Shown: piece by piece, positions 1-11,237 of the stretch
How positions within the stretch are numbered: the stretch's first letter is position 1
Layout of the letters: the number at the start of each line of letters is the position of its first letter
Source: Volvariella volvacea V23
Lineage: Eukaryota; Basidiomycota; Agaricomycetes; Agaricales; Pluteaceae
Direction of reading: 5' to 3'
Assembly (NCBI GenBank): GCA_000349905.1
Contig: KB722750.1
Coordinates: 239,562-293,327 of the forward strand
DNA: 53,766 nt
Notes under the pieces: model-generated
The model's input: only the letters and a program-made list of their open reading frames with translations
The model's database searches: none
Told to the model about the DNA's origin: nothing
Translations under genes and position numbers: made by a program

Positions 1-229
1 GGGTCCGGCATGTTCCATAACCTTCTGGAAGATTCTAGAGAAGTCTTGGCATGCGAGGATATTACTAACAATGATTATATAATAGGAATAGACGCCTAGA
101 ATAAGCGCTGAGGCATAAGCGCCCACAATAGCCGCTCAAGGGTGTTAGCGCTTGAGGGTTACTAGAAGAATATGAGGTAATTGAAGGGAAGAAATAGTGT
201 GAACACTGTCACATGTAGAAAACCATGAC

Positions 230-672
230 AATGCCCTTTGTTTCGTATTGAGTCCGATGACCTGATCTTGTTCTAGATGGACATGTGTCGAGTCAGACAA
301 CCAGTTATGATCTCATATAACTCCATCCCCTTCCACATTGACTGCGCATGACACGGGCTTACACGTACATGCCAACCCAGCTTACACATCCCCTGGTCTG
401 TGCGCTACACTCTTCGCTCAGGACTCCCACTTTGATATATCCATTCTTACCCCCCCCACTTCTCTCCACCCAAGAGATTATATCCCTTTATTTATCTTTA
501 TTTATCTTCGAGTAGTATATATACCGTACTGCTCTTGCCACCTATTCCCCAGCTTTAAAGATTCTTCACTTGGGAATAGGTAAGCATATGAGCTAGCCTC
601 TTCTTCACTCACACCTTTACTTACTATTCTTCGCTTGGGAATAGAATCTGAGTATTCGCTTTTCCCCCAACA
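230..672 (+). repeat. LTR copy 1 (diverged long terminal repeat)
   Basis: This stretch aligns with the LTR at 3330-4022 over its 3' two thirds. Both share a block starting near the words TTGTTCTAGA and ATGACACRGG, the tract TTTATTTATCTTTATTTAT, and an end in CAACA. The 3' edge at 672 is firm because both copies end in the same CA. The 5' edge is not: the sequence before about 230 no longer aligns well. Position 676-683 reads TGGTAGCA, two or three bases after the LTR end. That is the usual look of a Copia-type primer binding site matching initiator methionine tRNA, so this may be a 5' LTR rather than a solo copy. Its CpG-containing words are largely intact, unlike copy 2. Confidence 0.6.
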
Positions 673-2540
673 TTATGGTAGCACATCATGGGTGATGCGT
701 CCAGTACAAGTGTGCACATCTGATGGTCTCAAACGACCTCCCCATGAATTAGTTTTGTTTTCAAGCATGACATATATGTTAAACACTCCATTCTGAACTT
801 CAAATCAGGCCCAATTCTGGTACCTTCATCAAAGCTTCCTATTGAGTGATGTTTCACATGTTATTGCACATCTGCTCTTGAATTTACCTAGTTAGCAGAC
901 TGGGGCTTATCTCTGACTCTCCAAACAATCAGCTTTTTCATGCTATATGGTTTCTCATTTGCATGAACATATATTAGGGGTATTTTATACAAATCCAGGT
1001 CCAGATTTATGGCTGGCCTGTCAACAGACTGCACCTTACAATCTATAGATCTATCAGAACATTCCAGAAAATTTATTTTCTTGGTTTTATCACCAATATA
1101 CCTATTGCCATCAAAACAACAAGCCTATAGAAAATTCCTTGGTAAGACTATGGGGAATCTCACCAAACAAATACTCAAGCAACATAAAGTTCCCATAACT
1201 CTGTTTCTCATCAGATTCTGATGGCAAATGGCAAGCTATCAAACTAGAGAACAATAGAAAACCTATAAATAGTTAAATAAATACCATATATAGTTAAATG
1301 TATATTAGTCATATTTCTAGAATTATTTGGTCTCATTGTATATAAACTAGAAGAAGCCCAGTCTAAACTCCCCAGCTTCAACTTGGTCTACTTTCCTGAG
1401 TTTTGTTATCTTTATTACTGCTCCAACACCAACAACTTTCAAGGTTAACCAATATGGTGAGTAATGCATTGTAAAATCCTTTTTTTCTTTATCTCTTGTG
1501 TCAAGAGATGATGCATTTATAGACCATAAGATATCTCTTGCTATCAGGAGGCTTATGAAAGGGTGTTGCCAGTCTGTTGTCTTGAGGCTAGATGGTAAAT
1601 AACAATGAGGTATTGTTAGCATGGTCACTGGCACCCAGAATGCTCAAGGCTCCCAGAGATGTCTGCTGTAAGCAGTGCCAAGGGTTTAATTTCCTTACTT
1701 TGATTAGCCTAAAAATGTTAGTGAGGGTTATGAGTAGTTTGGTTACACTAACTATACCTAAAGCCCCTTGTCTACAAGGACCCAGCATGAACAGTAGCTG
1801 CTAGAGTATGCCATCACTTGATCATTATCTTTATTTTCACTGTTTCCAATTAGGGTACCAACTTAAAACATGCATAATGAACAAGTGAAGACCTAGGTGT
1901 CTCTTCTAGAGTGACCTCCCATTGACTACATTGCAAGAACTCATAGAGGGCAGCCCAAGGGTGACTTTCCTGCTTCTAACTTCCTCTATGAATATGGGCA
2001 TCAATAACACTGTACAGAGTAAAGGATGGCCCAACTGTTTGGTTGGATATAACATTGCCCTAGTTGACTTATCTTAGGTTGATAGGTGGTATTATGTGAC
2101 ATGTGATGGATCACTCCAGAACTCAGTTACTAGCATCAATGGCTTGTCCCATTTGGATTACTGGATTAATTTAGATTGATCAGAATCAAAACTGAAATCA
2201 ATATATGATAAATAGATGAAATAACTTCAGAAAACTGATCTAAAAGGAGTATTACTAAAAGCAAACAAGATAATATATCTAATCTGATAAGATAAGATAA
2301 AAAGATATTAACCTGAAATCAAATTGTATATATATAGAAAAACTGTGACAATTAATATATAGCAAATTTAAGTAATTTTTTTAAGACTATATGAAATAAA
2401 TAATGTTGCTACAGCTAGCTAGCTGCAATTTGGCTAGCACAACTATGGCTAAAGACCTTGAGTAGCTGCAACCATGGCAACACTAAAAATGAGTATAAAA
2501 TAAAAAAGACAAATTTCTCAGATTTCCAAATATTTAGATC
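673..2540. other. AT-rich stretch, possibly decayed retroelement interior
   Basis: About 1.9 kb with no recognisable gene. It follows a putative LTR and primer binding site, so it could be the eroded interior of an LTR retrotransposon. I saw no gag, protease, integrase or reverse transcriptase motif in any frame. The short open frames (for example 1009-1221 and 1592-1804) have no recognisable domain. From about 2150 onward the DNA is very AT-rich with simple poly-purine and poly-A/T tracts. Confidence 0.35.
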
Positions 2541-2734
2541 TTAGTAAGTCATTTGAGTATATAAGCAGTAAGTGAATATATGTACAAATAGAGCATTGAG
2601 GAAAACAAGCAAAAAAGCATATAAAAGATTAGTAATGACTTCAGAAATTATTTCAACAAAAGCAAAAAGAGTGAATTTAAAAGTAGCACTCTGATTGAAG
2701 ATAGCAGTAATTAACACTGTAACAAAGCACATTA
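2541..2734 (-). CDS. Possible terminal exon after the intron-like array
   Basis: On the minus strand an AG at 2735-2736 closes the last intron-like unit. The following frame stays open for about 64 codons to a TAA at 2541. The peptide is rich in Phe, Leu, Ile and Val and could form membrane segments, but AT-rich DNA encodes such residues by chance. I do not recognise it. It is listed because its position, right after the array of splice-like signals, would make it the natural 3' exon if the array is transcribed. Confidence 0.15.
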
Positions 2735-4615
2735 CTGAGAATACAGCATGTGTAAAAATCAATCAAGCCATTCAAAATATAGAGCAACTCACTTTCTAAG
2801 AAATAAAATAATTGTGCAAATCAATCAAGCCATTTAGAAATGTAAAGTAACTTACTCTCTAAAAGATAAAACAGTTGTAAAAATTAATTAAGTTATTTAA
2901 AAATGTAAAGTAATTTATAGGTTAAGAGATGAAACAGTTATGAGAATCAATTAAGCTGTTCAAGAACATAGAGCAATTCGCAGACTAAGAGATGAAACAG
3001 TTGTAAGAATCAATCAAGCCATTCAAAATATAGAGCAATTTACTTTTTGAGAGATGAAACAGTTATAAAAATTAATCAAGTCATTCAAAATATAGAGCAA
3101 CTCACACTCTGAGAGATAAAACAATTGTGAGAATTAATTAAGTTATTTAAAATGTAAAGCAACTTACTTTCTGAGAGATGAAACAGTTGTAAGAATTAAT
3201 CAAGCTATTTAAAATGTGGAGCAACTCACTTGCTGAGAGATGAAACAGTTGTGAGAATCAATTAAGCTATTCAAAAATGTAAAGCAACTCACTTTCTGAA
3301 AGATAAAACAGTTATAAGGGTCAATTAAGTGTTAGGGCTTGTAAGAGCCCCTGACATAAATGCCCAACATCTAGATGCCCACCAAGCGTTCTCATTATTT
3401 CACTTCTCCTTTTCTTCTCATTTTCTGATATGCCCCCCTTATTATATCTTTGATACATAATACATATTACTCCATCCCCTCCTTACACACCACCATTACC
3501 TACTCACATCCACTCATCCATACCCTACACTTTTATCTATGATACTTATCTCCACCTTTACCTATCTCCACTTTCCACATATAGTATACCCTTTGTTCTT
3601 TATTGCATTCAATGACTCAATCTTGTTCTAGATAAACATGTGTCAAGTCAGATGATCAGTTATGATTTCATATGATTCCATCTCCTTCCCACATTGACTG
3701 CGCATGACACAGGCTTACACATACATACCGACCCAGCTTATGCATCCCTTGGTTTATATATTACACTCTTTGCTCAAGACTCCCACTTTGCTACATTCAT
3801 TCTTACCCCCCACTTCTCTCCACCCAAGAGATTATATCCTTTTATTTATCTTTATTTATTTTTAAGTAATATATATACCACACCTTTGCTACCTATTTCC
3901 CAACTTTAAAGATTCTTCACTTGGGAATAGGTAAACACCTACAAGCTAGCCTCTTTACTTACCTCCTTACTTACTACTCTTTGCTTGGGAATAGGATCTG
4001 AGTATTTGTTTTTTCCACAACATTAAGCTATCCAAAAGTGTAAAGCAGCTCACAGGCTGAGAGACAACACAGTTATAAGAATTAATCAAGCCATTCAAAA
4101 TGTGAAGCAACTTACAGGCTAAGAGATGAAACAATTAGGAAAATCAATCAAGCTATTTAAAATGTAGAGCAACTCACATGCTGAAAGATAAAACAGTTGT
4201 AAGAGTTAATCAAGCTATCTAAAAGTGTAAAACAACTCATAGGCTGAAAGATGAAACAGTTGTAAGGATCAATTAAGCCATTCAATATATGGAGCAACTC
4301 ACAGGCTAAGAGATGAAACAGTTGTGAGAATCAATTAAGTTGTTCAAAAATGTAAAGCAACTCACAAGCTAACAGATAAAACAGTTGTAAGGGTTAATCA
4401 AGCTATCTAAAAGTGTAAAGCAACTCACAGGCTGAGAGATAAAACAGTTATAAGAATCAATCAAGCCATTCAATATATGGAGCAACTCACAGGCTAAGAG
4501 ATGAAACAGTTGTAAGAATCAATCAAGCCATTCAAAATAAAAAGTAACTTACAATCTGAGAGATAAAATACAAGTCAGAATTCATGAAGTTGATCAAAAG
4601 GCTACATAGCTCATC
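2735..4615 (-). repeat. Tandem ~62-bp array resembling multiplied introns
   Basis: Units of 61-63 bp (58-60 nt plus a triplet) repeat about 18 times, interrupted only by the solo LTR. Read on the minus strand, a typical unit starts GTGAGTTGCT or GTAAGTTGCT, carries TTGATTGATT or a similar branch-like word near the middle, and ends in a pyrimidine-rich run closing with CTCAG or CTTAG. Between each AG and the next GT lie exactly three bases, and these vary: minus-strand triplets include ATT at 4553-4555, CCT at 4491-4493, CTT at 4366-4368, CAT at 4178-4180, CAA at 3230-3232 and AGT at 3106-3108. A few units have lost a splice-like end, for example the donor at 4240 and the acceptor at 3047. It can be described neutrally as a minisatellite. 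The intron reading is inference. Confidence 0.8.
3330..4022 (+). mobile_element. Solo LTR with 5-bp target-site duplication
   Basis: The 693-bp element starts TGTTAGGGC and ends CCACAACA, so it has TG...CA termini. It is flanked by a perfect 5-bp direct repeat TTAAG at 3325-3329 and 4023-4027. Removing the LTR and one TTAAG restores one array unit of normal length (60 nt between triplets), so it inserted into the pre-existing tandem array. No internal region or second LTR is attached, hence a solo LTR left by recombination. Compared with copy 1, its CpG sites are largely converted to TG or CA. The family (Copia or Gypsy) cannot be assigned from the LTR alone. The PBS next to copy 1 hints at Copia. 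Confidence 0.85.
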
Positions 4616-4854
4616 TATTACCCAGACAAAACATTTATAATTGTAAAATTATGATTAATATGTTTTATTATTCATTATATGTTTAATATGAATATTTTTA
4701 ATTTCCTTGAAGTTTTTATCTATATCCATTCTTTTCAGTTTTTGTTCTTGTATTTCTGCATTGCTAATTGACTTGATATCAGTTTTTGTAATTTGAAACT
4801 TTTTATCACATTGATGGCTTTTAGAGAGTAAATGTACAAATACTTCTCATAAAG

Positions 4855-5461
4855 TTAATCCAATATACACCACAAAAGTGTTGAATTCCCTTGGTTTTTG
4901 ATATTATATGGTGTCTTGTATAATGGATAGTTGAATTGCTGCTGATAATACCATACTCTCTGAGCAACTATAACCCTCATCACAACAGTAACACCAGGCT
5001 TGACAAAAGCCAAGAAATCATCATCACCTTTGATTTCAACTACTTGCCTTCCTGTATCAATACATAAATCAAACAGACTAGCTTTCATCTATTGTTGCAA
5101 CACTTTATGTTCTTATGGTTGGCCACTTCCATTAAACACACATCCAATTATATTGATGAAATGCTTAACCAAAGCCACAAGCACAAATGTCACCATAAAG
5201 GAAAGGCCCACTGACCAAGTGGCATATACATACCTGGAGTGATGTGGCCATACACATCGGAATCATGATTTTACATCCTGTTGCATCTTTGAGTGTTATC
5301 CATCCCATCATTTTTAATGTTGGATTTTGTATGTTAACAGATTTTAACAGAGCTTGTAGCCTATATTCAATTTTTGCAACATGATCCTGGGTTTCAGACA
5401 TATGCTCAGTGAGCATTTCAACCAGGCTTTGCATTTTCTTAAGGGTGGGCTCCATGTTCAC
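4855..5461 (-). pseudogene. Decayed basidiomycete ubiquitin-like-domain gene (C-terminal part)
   Basis: On the minus strand, 5461 down to about 5244 encodes a helical lead-in followed by WITLKDATGCKIMIPMCMAT, which fits the opening strand of the ubiquitin-like domain common in Agaricomycete proteins of unknown function. A CAG|GTATGT donor follows. The intron could end at AAG near 5174, giving a continuation that reads through TAA and TAG codons before FDLCIDTGRQ. From 5088 the frame continues with FVKPGVTVVMRVIV, the expected last strand of the same fold. It then has Tyr-Pro-Leu-Tyr where I would expect a Cys-Pro-x-x-Cys pair in related proteins. Both stops and both Tyr residues are explained by C-to-T or G-to-A changes. 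The family assignment rests on recalled motif shape, not a search. A second intron skipping the stops is the alternative. Confidence 0.5.
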
Positions 5462-6840
5462 TAACCCCTACAAGGTTGATCAGCAATAAGTGTTACTGGC
5501 AATATTGAAATACCTACACCAATTTCATGTAAAGTATGGTCCACATTGGCAAGGCAGTCAGCAATATCTTGTATAATAGTATTGTATTGATATATATGGT
5601 GCTTGCCTAAGTCATTTAGTTTCTTTTGTACTTCCATCAATTGACTGAGCATGTAAGAAACAAAGCTGGTCAGAGAAATTGAGGGGAAAAAAAAAAAGGT
5701 CAAACAGCTTACTCCAATAAACTACTTTTCAACTCATCAGTGTCTCCTATACTATCTGACATTTCATGTAAAATGGATTGCATGCTTTGAATTTTTGATT
5801 TCAGGATATCTTGCTTATTTGGGGAATTTTGCTGCAGCGATTCACATAAAGTCCCAGACTGGTGAGCTGTTGCAGCAGGTCCCAGAAGGGCAGTGATTCT
5901 GACCACAGTGTTCAACGTCCCAGCATCTTGCATGCAGATGTCATAATATCAATCTGTAAAATCAACTGGATTCAATAGATCCTATGTGTCTAGTTGAAAA
6001 ACAAAGGGGTATTTGCCTTGATCATGCAAAGCCAAATGAACATTGCCTACAATGTTGATGATTGAAGCATTATATGGAGGGCTTTTTCAGATAAAAACCC
6101 TTGACATTGAAGGGTCCAGTACCAATCAAGTCTTGATAGGTCCTGATCAGTACTGATTGGTACCCAAGGTCCTGAATGTCTTGGCATGGAATCAGGATGT
6201 TCAGGATGTTTAGGACCCTCAGGACCCTCAGGAGAGTTTACAATTGACATCCTCATGTGTAGCATTCTAGAAAATAAATATTTAGATTTAAAAATGGAAA
6301 GAAAATATTAATATGCACCATTGAGATGTATCATATAGCTTGCAGATACAGACCATATACAAGTTAGTATCACTGGTATATTCAATCACAATGTATTTCT
6401 GATGTAAGTTCAAAATTTTGTATTACTTTATTATGCATTTCCTGATTTGCTAACCATTTAGCTAAAACCTCTTTACTTAGCATCAGGACCATCAGGACCA
6501 TCAGGACCTTCGGTACTGATCAGTACTGATCAGGACTGTCAGGCCTTATTGACAAGGACAAATAATTTTCTCCAAAGGGGCCCACCATAGCATTGTTTAT
6601 AACTGTGGAACCAGGAAAGAACTGTGCGAGTGACATTTGTATCCGCTTCTGGCGACGATCCTTATCATTTGGGTTGTCTTCTGTCTGCACTACCTCTACA
6701 ACCTGAGTTGAGCTGTGCGTGTAGCTGTGAAAATCGGACTCACCGGGACTCCCTTCGCCAACTTCCTCAATCCCATTCTCCCGTTTACGGCGGCCGAGTC
6801 TGGGTGTTTGCAGAGAGTGGCTACGAAACCCGGCTTCCAC
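5461..6840 (-). pseudogene. Possible upstream part of the same decayed gene
   Basis: Three minus-strand frames lie head to tail upstream of the ubiquitin-like part: 6840-6520, 5933-5709 and 5703-5461. The first has charged, low-complexity sequence and contains FFPGSTVINNAMVG, a style of segment often seen near the start of Agaricomycete proteins. The second and third are Gln-, Lys- and Leu-rich, with heptad-like spacing suggesting helical or coiled-coil regions. Their spacing fits exons of one gene, but I could not build one unbroken reading frame, and AT-rich decay makes splice sites ambiguous. They may be unrelated open frames. Confidence 0.25.
6105..6545. repeat. Clustered TCAGGACC / GGTCCTGA short repeats
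   Basis: Two clusters of a 9-bp repeat, consensus ATCAGGACC or CTCAGGACC, lie at about 6195-6238 and 6481-6510. Each sits beside a palindromic run built on GATCAGTACTGATC (about 6145-6160 and 6517-6532). On the minus strand the repeats read Gly-Pro-Glu or Gly-Pro-Asp triplets, giving a short collagen-like open frame at 6047-6265 that is probably a by-product. The paired arrangement suggests related sequence at both sites about 370 bp apart. Confidence 0.5.
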
Positions 6841-9800
6841 GCGCGGCTGATTATCAGGTGTGGGTTGTTAGTCGCCAGCTGTGGTGCGACATTGGCCTTG
6901 GGTGTTGGTAGATAGTAAATTTTCCATTAGACTGGTAGAAAACAAGGATTGCAGTGGGTGATTGTTCAAAGCGATGTTCGAGATGAGAGTATGGTCTCAA
7001 GTTAGGACGAGGCAAGAGCGTGGCAGCTTCACCAGTATATTGTAAAAGCTGTGTAAACAGCGCTCAACGCTCTTGATTGTGACAACTGCGTGTATATGGC
7101 TGTACATTGGCACATTATTCCCCTATAGTGCTATCGTCTAAAGGCTAAAGTTACTAATAACCTCCTGAACTTTGCACACTCCCACGATGCTTGCATGGTT
7201 TGTCACAAGCCAACCATCCGTATGTCCAACTCCCCAGGTCAAGTACTATCGAACACCGAGCATTGCCATTTTTCCTTTCCTTCTGCTCCATGTCTGCCCC
7301 TTTATGCATGCCACCTGCAGCGGTTGTTCCCACCCATCGCAAATTCACCGTTCCTCGTATACGTTGCGTGTGCTCTATATCAGAAGCGGATGTACCTGTG
7401 TAAGGTGGTACTGCACCAAATGCAAATGTTAAGGAGCCATTAGTTCCTGGCATTAGAATTGACGGATCGGGGTTGTATCGCTCCATAATGAGATATTGAG
7501 CGCAGAAGCTACCTTACTGTCCTCCTCCTCGTCTGGACTAAACGCGGATAGTAGAAGAGACGGAAGCGCCACGACCTCTCACCCAGACCGCGACACAGAC
7601 TTGGTCGAATGTCAGTAAAATCATCCGAGACTCCCGCGAACGCCAACGGTCAAACTACAAGGACTTCGAGATTTATCCTTTCCCCGGCCTGAGCTACTAA
7701 CCGAACCTGGAAGAATGCCCCGAACAGCATCGTTCGTGCAAGCATGTAGGCGAGTTGCAGATAGCAGAGACACGTATGGCGCACAGAAGGGGAGAATCTG
7801 CAGAATGGAGTGAGCTTGGTAGTCACCGTAGTCGTCAACTGTGTGTATCACCTCTGTCATGTGTTATAATAGCTAATCCGTGCCAGGCTGTCCGAAGAGG
7901 TTGAACTATGCCCAAAGATCCAACTCGAACTTGCAGTCTGATCACAATTGAATGCGGGGATGTGAATTGTGATTTTGCCTTTCGACGTGGACCGCACTCC
8001 GCGGTTGTCAATGTCAACGCACGTTCACTCCATACCACACGGTCGCATGCAATTCTTCATCCCTTCATCCCTTCCTCCGTCCCATTTTCTTCGTTTACAT
8101 AGGTCTGGGCACGTAAAGCGCGTGTATATGCGTACATCCGAAGCAATCCAATCCTATTTATCCCCTCACGGGTCGCAGTCGTGGACGATTACGGGTCCAG
8201 GGTCGTCCAAGGCCATATTTGCCATAACGCTGAGGCTTCAGTGCGTACCTACTGAACGGTGTCGCTATTGGCTGTAGCCTATCTCGGTGACAGATCGTCA
8301 GTAATGCGCTCATGCTTCTGGGATGGATGTCAGATACAACTTTGGATGGACGTGGATCCCACCGAGTATTCTGCCGTGCTAGACTTTAAAGGCTTTGAAG
8401 TTCGAAGAAAATTGACTGCACACATATTCGTGGTTCACTCTGTAGTTATCCATTGCATGTGCTCCATGCTTGGCCTGAACGTCTCCCTCAATGCAGATCA
8501 CCTAGTGCCCTTAAGAAGTTGGTAACTTCTATGTTCCATTTAGCGTCTCGTACTGATTCGCTGTTGTTCTCAGCCAAAGAAGTTCCTGCTATCTCCATTG
8601 CGCACGGCTGCGCTGTGAGGCGGAAATGTCTTGATGTTCCAGCGATCTGTGAATGCCGTGTTGAGGGCATTTTATGCGGTGGCGGTTGTCAGTCAAGGAC
8701 ATACTATGTAAGTCTGCCCCATAGGCTACTTGCAACTGTACTAATTCCATTCTACAGTAATCCTGCATTTGATGCTGGAGGAAAAGACGCGGGATGGGGA
8801 TATTACAAAGTAAGCTGCATAATGCCCTCTTCATGACTTGGCGTTACCTCAATGTTGGAGATGTTCGATTATCGCTGATCGCTCTGGAGCCAGACCTGGC
8901 TGGTATGGTATGGATGGCGCTCGCACATGCACCACCGTCTGGTTCGGTGATGCGGAAATCAATGACGCTGGTACTCTGCCGTAGTCTTGGGCTGAGCCAG
9001 TGTTGGAAAGTGGTAAGATGTAGTTCGAGAGTTGGGGCTGTGCGGAATGCTTCGATTAGTCTTATTTTTTTGCTACATTTGATCGAAATATCTATACAAA
9101 GACGCACTTGTCAGTCGAGCGACATGAAGGACGACGAGCCTAGAAAATTTGGTAGGAACACATGTGTTAGACCTTCTTTAAATATGGCAATCTCTGAAAA
9201 CGATCCATGAGCACGAACAAGAGAAACCGATGTTAGCAGCAAGGCCACGGTGTGCATGGGCGAGCGAGATGGATTGGGGATCAGAACATCAGAAGGTCGG
9301 ATTGTGCTTCAGAATACTGTTCGATTCTGCGTTTATGAATACTAGCGAAACCAAGAGAATGCTGATGAACAAGGATCGGCGTATGATCGATGCTCAGATC
9401 TATGTGAAACATTAGTACCTAGTCCAACTCTACCACCCAATTAGTCCCGCAGTAATGGTTGGAATTACGTCGACCACCCCTCCCCAGCATGGCTCTACAC
9501 TTTGACGACCGATATTAACGTGGACGATGAGTTGAAGAAGGAAGTTTGGCGCTCTGTCGATACCTTTGAGAGGCTAATCCCAGATCATATCGAGCGGGTG
9601 GAATCGTTAGCGTTCGTCTTTGGCTCGGAGTTGACTCATTCGCTCCAGGAGACGTTTCGGATGTGACACTCCTTGATGAGCTGTATTCCCCATAACGTGG
9701 AAGTCGACCTTCATCGCCTCAAGGAGCGCCTATCCATAACAAAAGACATACCCGAGAATACGAGTGAGTACCGGTACTCTCGTGATCTGTCTCATATTGG

Positions 9801-11237
9801 AGCTGAGTTGAGTTATAGGGTCAAACTCCAGATCCGAAACGTGCAACACGACGTTCGACCACCTCGACAAGCTCATGGCGATCGTCGCGGAACATCGTGC
9901 ATCATCTAGACCAATCCAAATCGCCACCCTAAACGTCCATCGAATCAATATGAAAGGTCGTTCTGTCGCTGTTACATGAGGCCTTTCGCACATTTCTTTC
10001 TTACTACGACGAGCCTGTCCCCCGACCCCACGAAGCCTACTTCGTTGGCTACAGACTCTGCGAGAGCATGGGAGCCACCTTCCCTACCCGAGACACACGT
10101 TCAGAGCAATTTGATGCGTGTGTGAGTACGTATCTACCGTTTTGGTTGGGCAGCCCAGGCGCCTCTCCTACCGGAGAAAGGATTGCACATCGAGTGCTTT
10201 GGCTTCACAGAAATATCCCAAGTGTCATACGCGAAGATAGGTTGGAATTTGGAGCGCCGGATCCAGACGGCGACGTATATGGTCAAGTGGTGCACGATTA
10301 CGAAAGGATTATATGGTCGCTTCGTGATCAAGCACAACACGATGGAACGGTCAAGAACTTCTTGGATAATGGTGCTCCGATGTTCTTAATTTGTGTAATT
10401 GGTGAGAGTGTATCGCATTCAGAGCGCTATATGTTGAACAACGCCAAATCTTCTATAGGGCATATGATTCTGGTTGCTGGGGGGTTTTACGACGAGGGTT
10501 CAATTATGGTAGAACCACTGAGTGATATCTGCCCCATGTCGAATAGTCAAGGGCGCAATAGCATTCCACGGATCTCTCAAATTTTCTATGCATTAGAACA
10601 AGGGATACATGAGCTTTCGAGGTGATTATCAAGTACCTTTAGTTGACTCATCGCTAATGCTTGGTTGTAGGGCGCTGTATGATTCCTTGACAGCACCATA
10701 AAGCACTCGTATACCCGTGATGTATTTTGTCTGTGGGTTATTCGTCGAGACAGCCGTATTGGGAGACCTTGAATCTCCCCAGTGCACCCATCTTTTCTCG
10801 TCTCGGCTACCTTGACACTACGGGAAGCCCCAAAACAGCTTCTTAGTGCCGCTTCCGTTAAATGGATCCTCCATTAACATGTTCACCAACGTAAGGCGTC
10901 GCCGTCGTCGTGTTCTAGTCGTATAGAAACTTCGAGAAAAAGCAGGTACACCCACTGCGTACACACGGAGGATAAGAACTCAGCTAGATGTCCCCGTCTG
11001 ATTTTGCAACGACACAGCGGTGTCCTGACGCAACTCAACAGAGACTCAGGAGAGTATGTTGTAGAGAGAGGGCATTGAAGGTGTCACATGGCCGGAGAGT
11101 GGTTGAAGCTATCATGACCGTTCCTTAACTTGTCCAACTGTGGGCGCAGTCTGGCTGTGCTCCCGGGCTGCAATTCCCGATCAGGCGTGCCGGCATAGGA
11201 CCACGCTTTTCCATCAACTACCATCGTGCATATCTGA
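6841..11237. other. 4.4-kb stretch of gene remnants or intergenic DNA
   Basis: Base composition returns to the window average here, yet I recognise no intact gene. Open frames overlap on both strands (for example 7154-7486 minus, 7621-7860 minus, 8453-8836 plus, 9673-9909 plus) and are cut by stops without good splice sites. Around 9480-9670 the plus strand carries a protein-like run of acidic and aromatic residues that breaks off at a stop near 9664. The region looks like a graveyard of duplicated or decayed genes, consistent with the F-box fragment at its right edge. Confidence 0.3.
10068..10625 (+). CDS. Hypothetical 185-codon open frame
   Basis: An uninterrupted ATG-to-TGA frame of 185 codons, long for this region. 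The deduced peptide has mixed composition with no signal peptide, no obvious membrane segment and no motif I recognise. A plus-strand frame of 68 codons and a minus-strand frame of 68 codons overlap it, so the openness may be partly compositional. It could be one exon of a decayed gene whose flanks (9430-10067) are also protein-like in other frames. No function is proposed. Confidence 0.2.
   Translation: MGATFPTRDTRSEQFDACVSTYLPFWLGSPGASPTGERIAHRVLWLHRNIPSVIREDRLEFGAPDPDGDVYGQVVHDYERIIWSLRDQAQHDGTVKNFLDNGAPMFLICVIGESVSHSERYMLNNAKSSIGHMILVAGGFYDEGSIMVEPLSDICPMSNSQGRNSIPRISQIFYALEQGIHELSR

Noticed and set aside
338..583. 81-codon frame, with a similar frame at 3694-3909
   Set aside because: Both lie inside the two LTR copies at the same place. 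They are shadows of the repeat, with no conserved protein signal beyond DNA identity.
2735..4615. CRISPR array
   Set aside because: Units are continuous variants of one sequence with no unique spacers, and the genome is eukaryotic.
6047..6265. Collagen-like Gly-Pro-Glu frame
   Set aside because: It arises from the 9-bp GGTCCTGA repeat and has no start context or splice partner.
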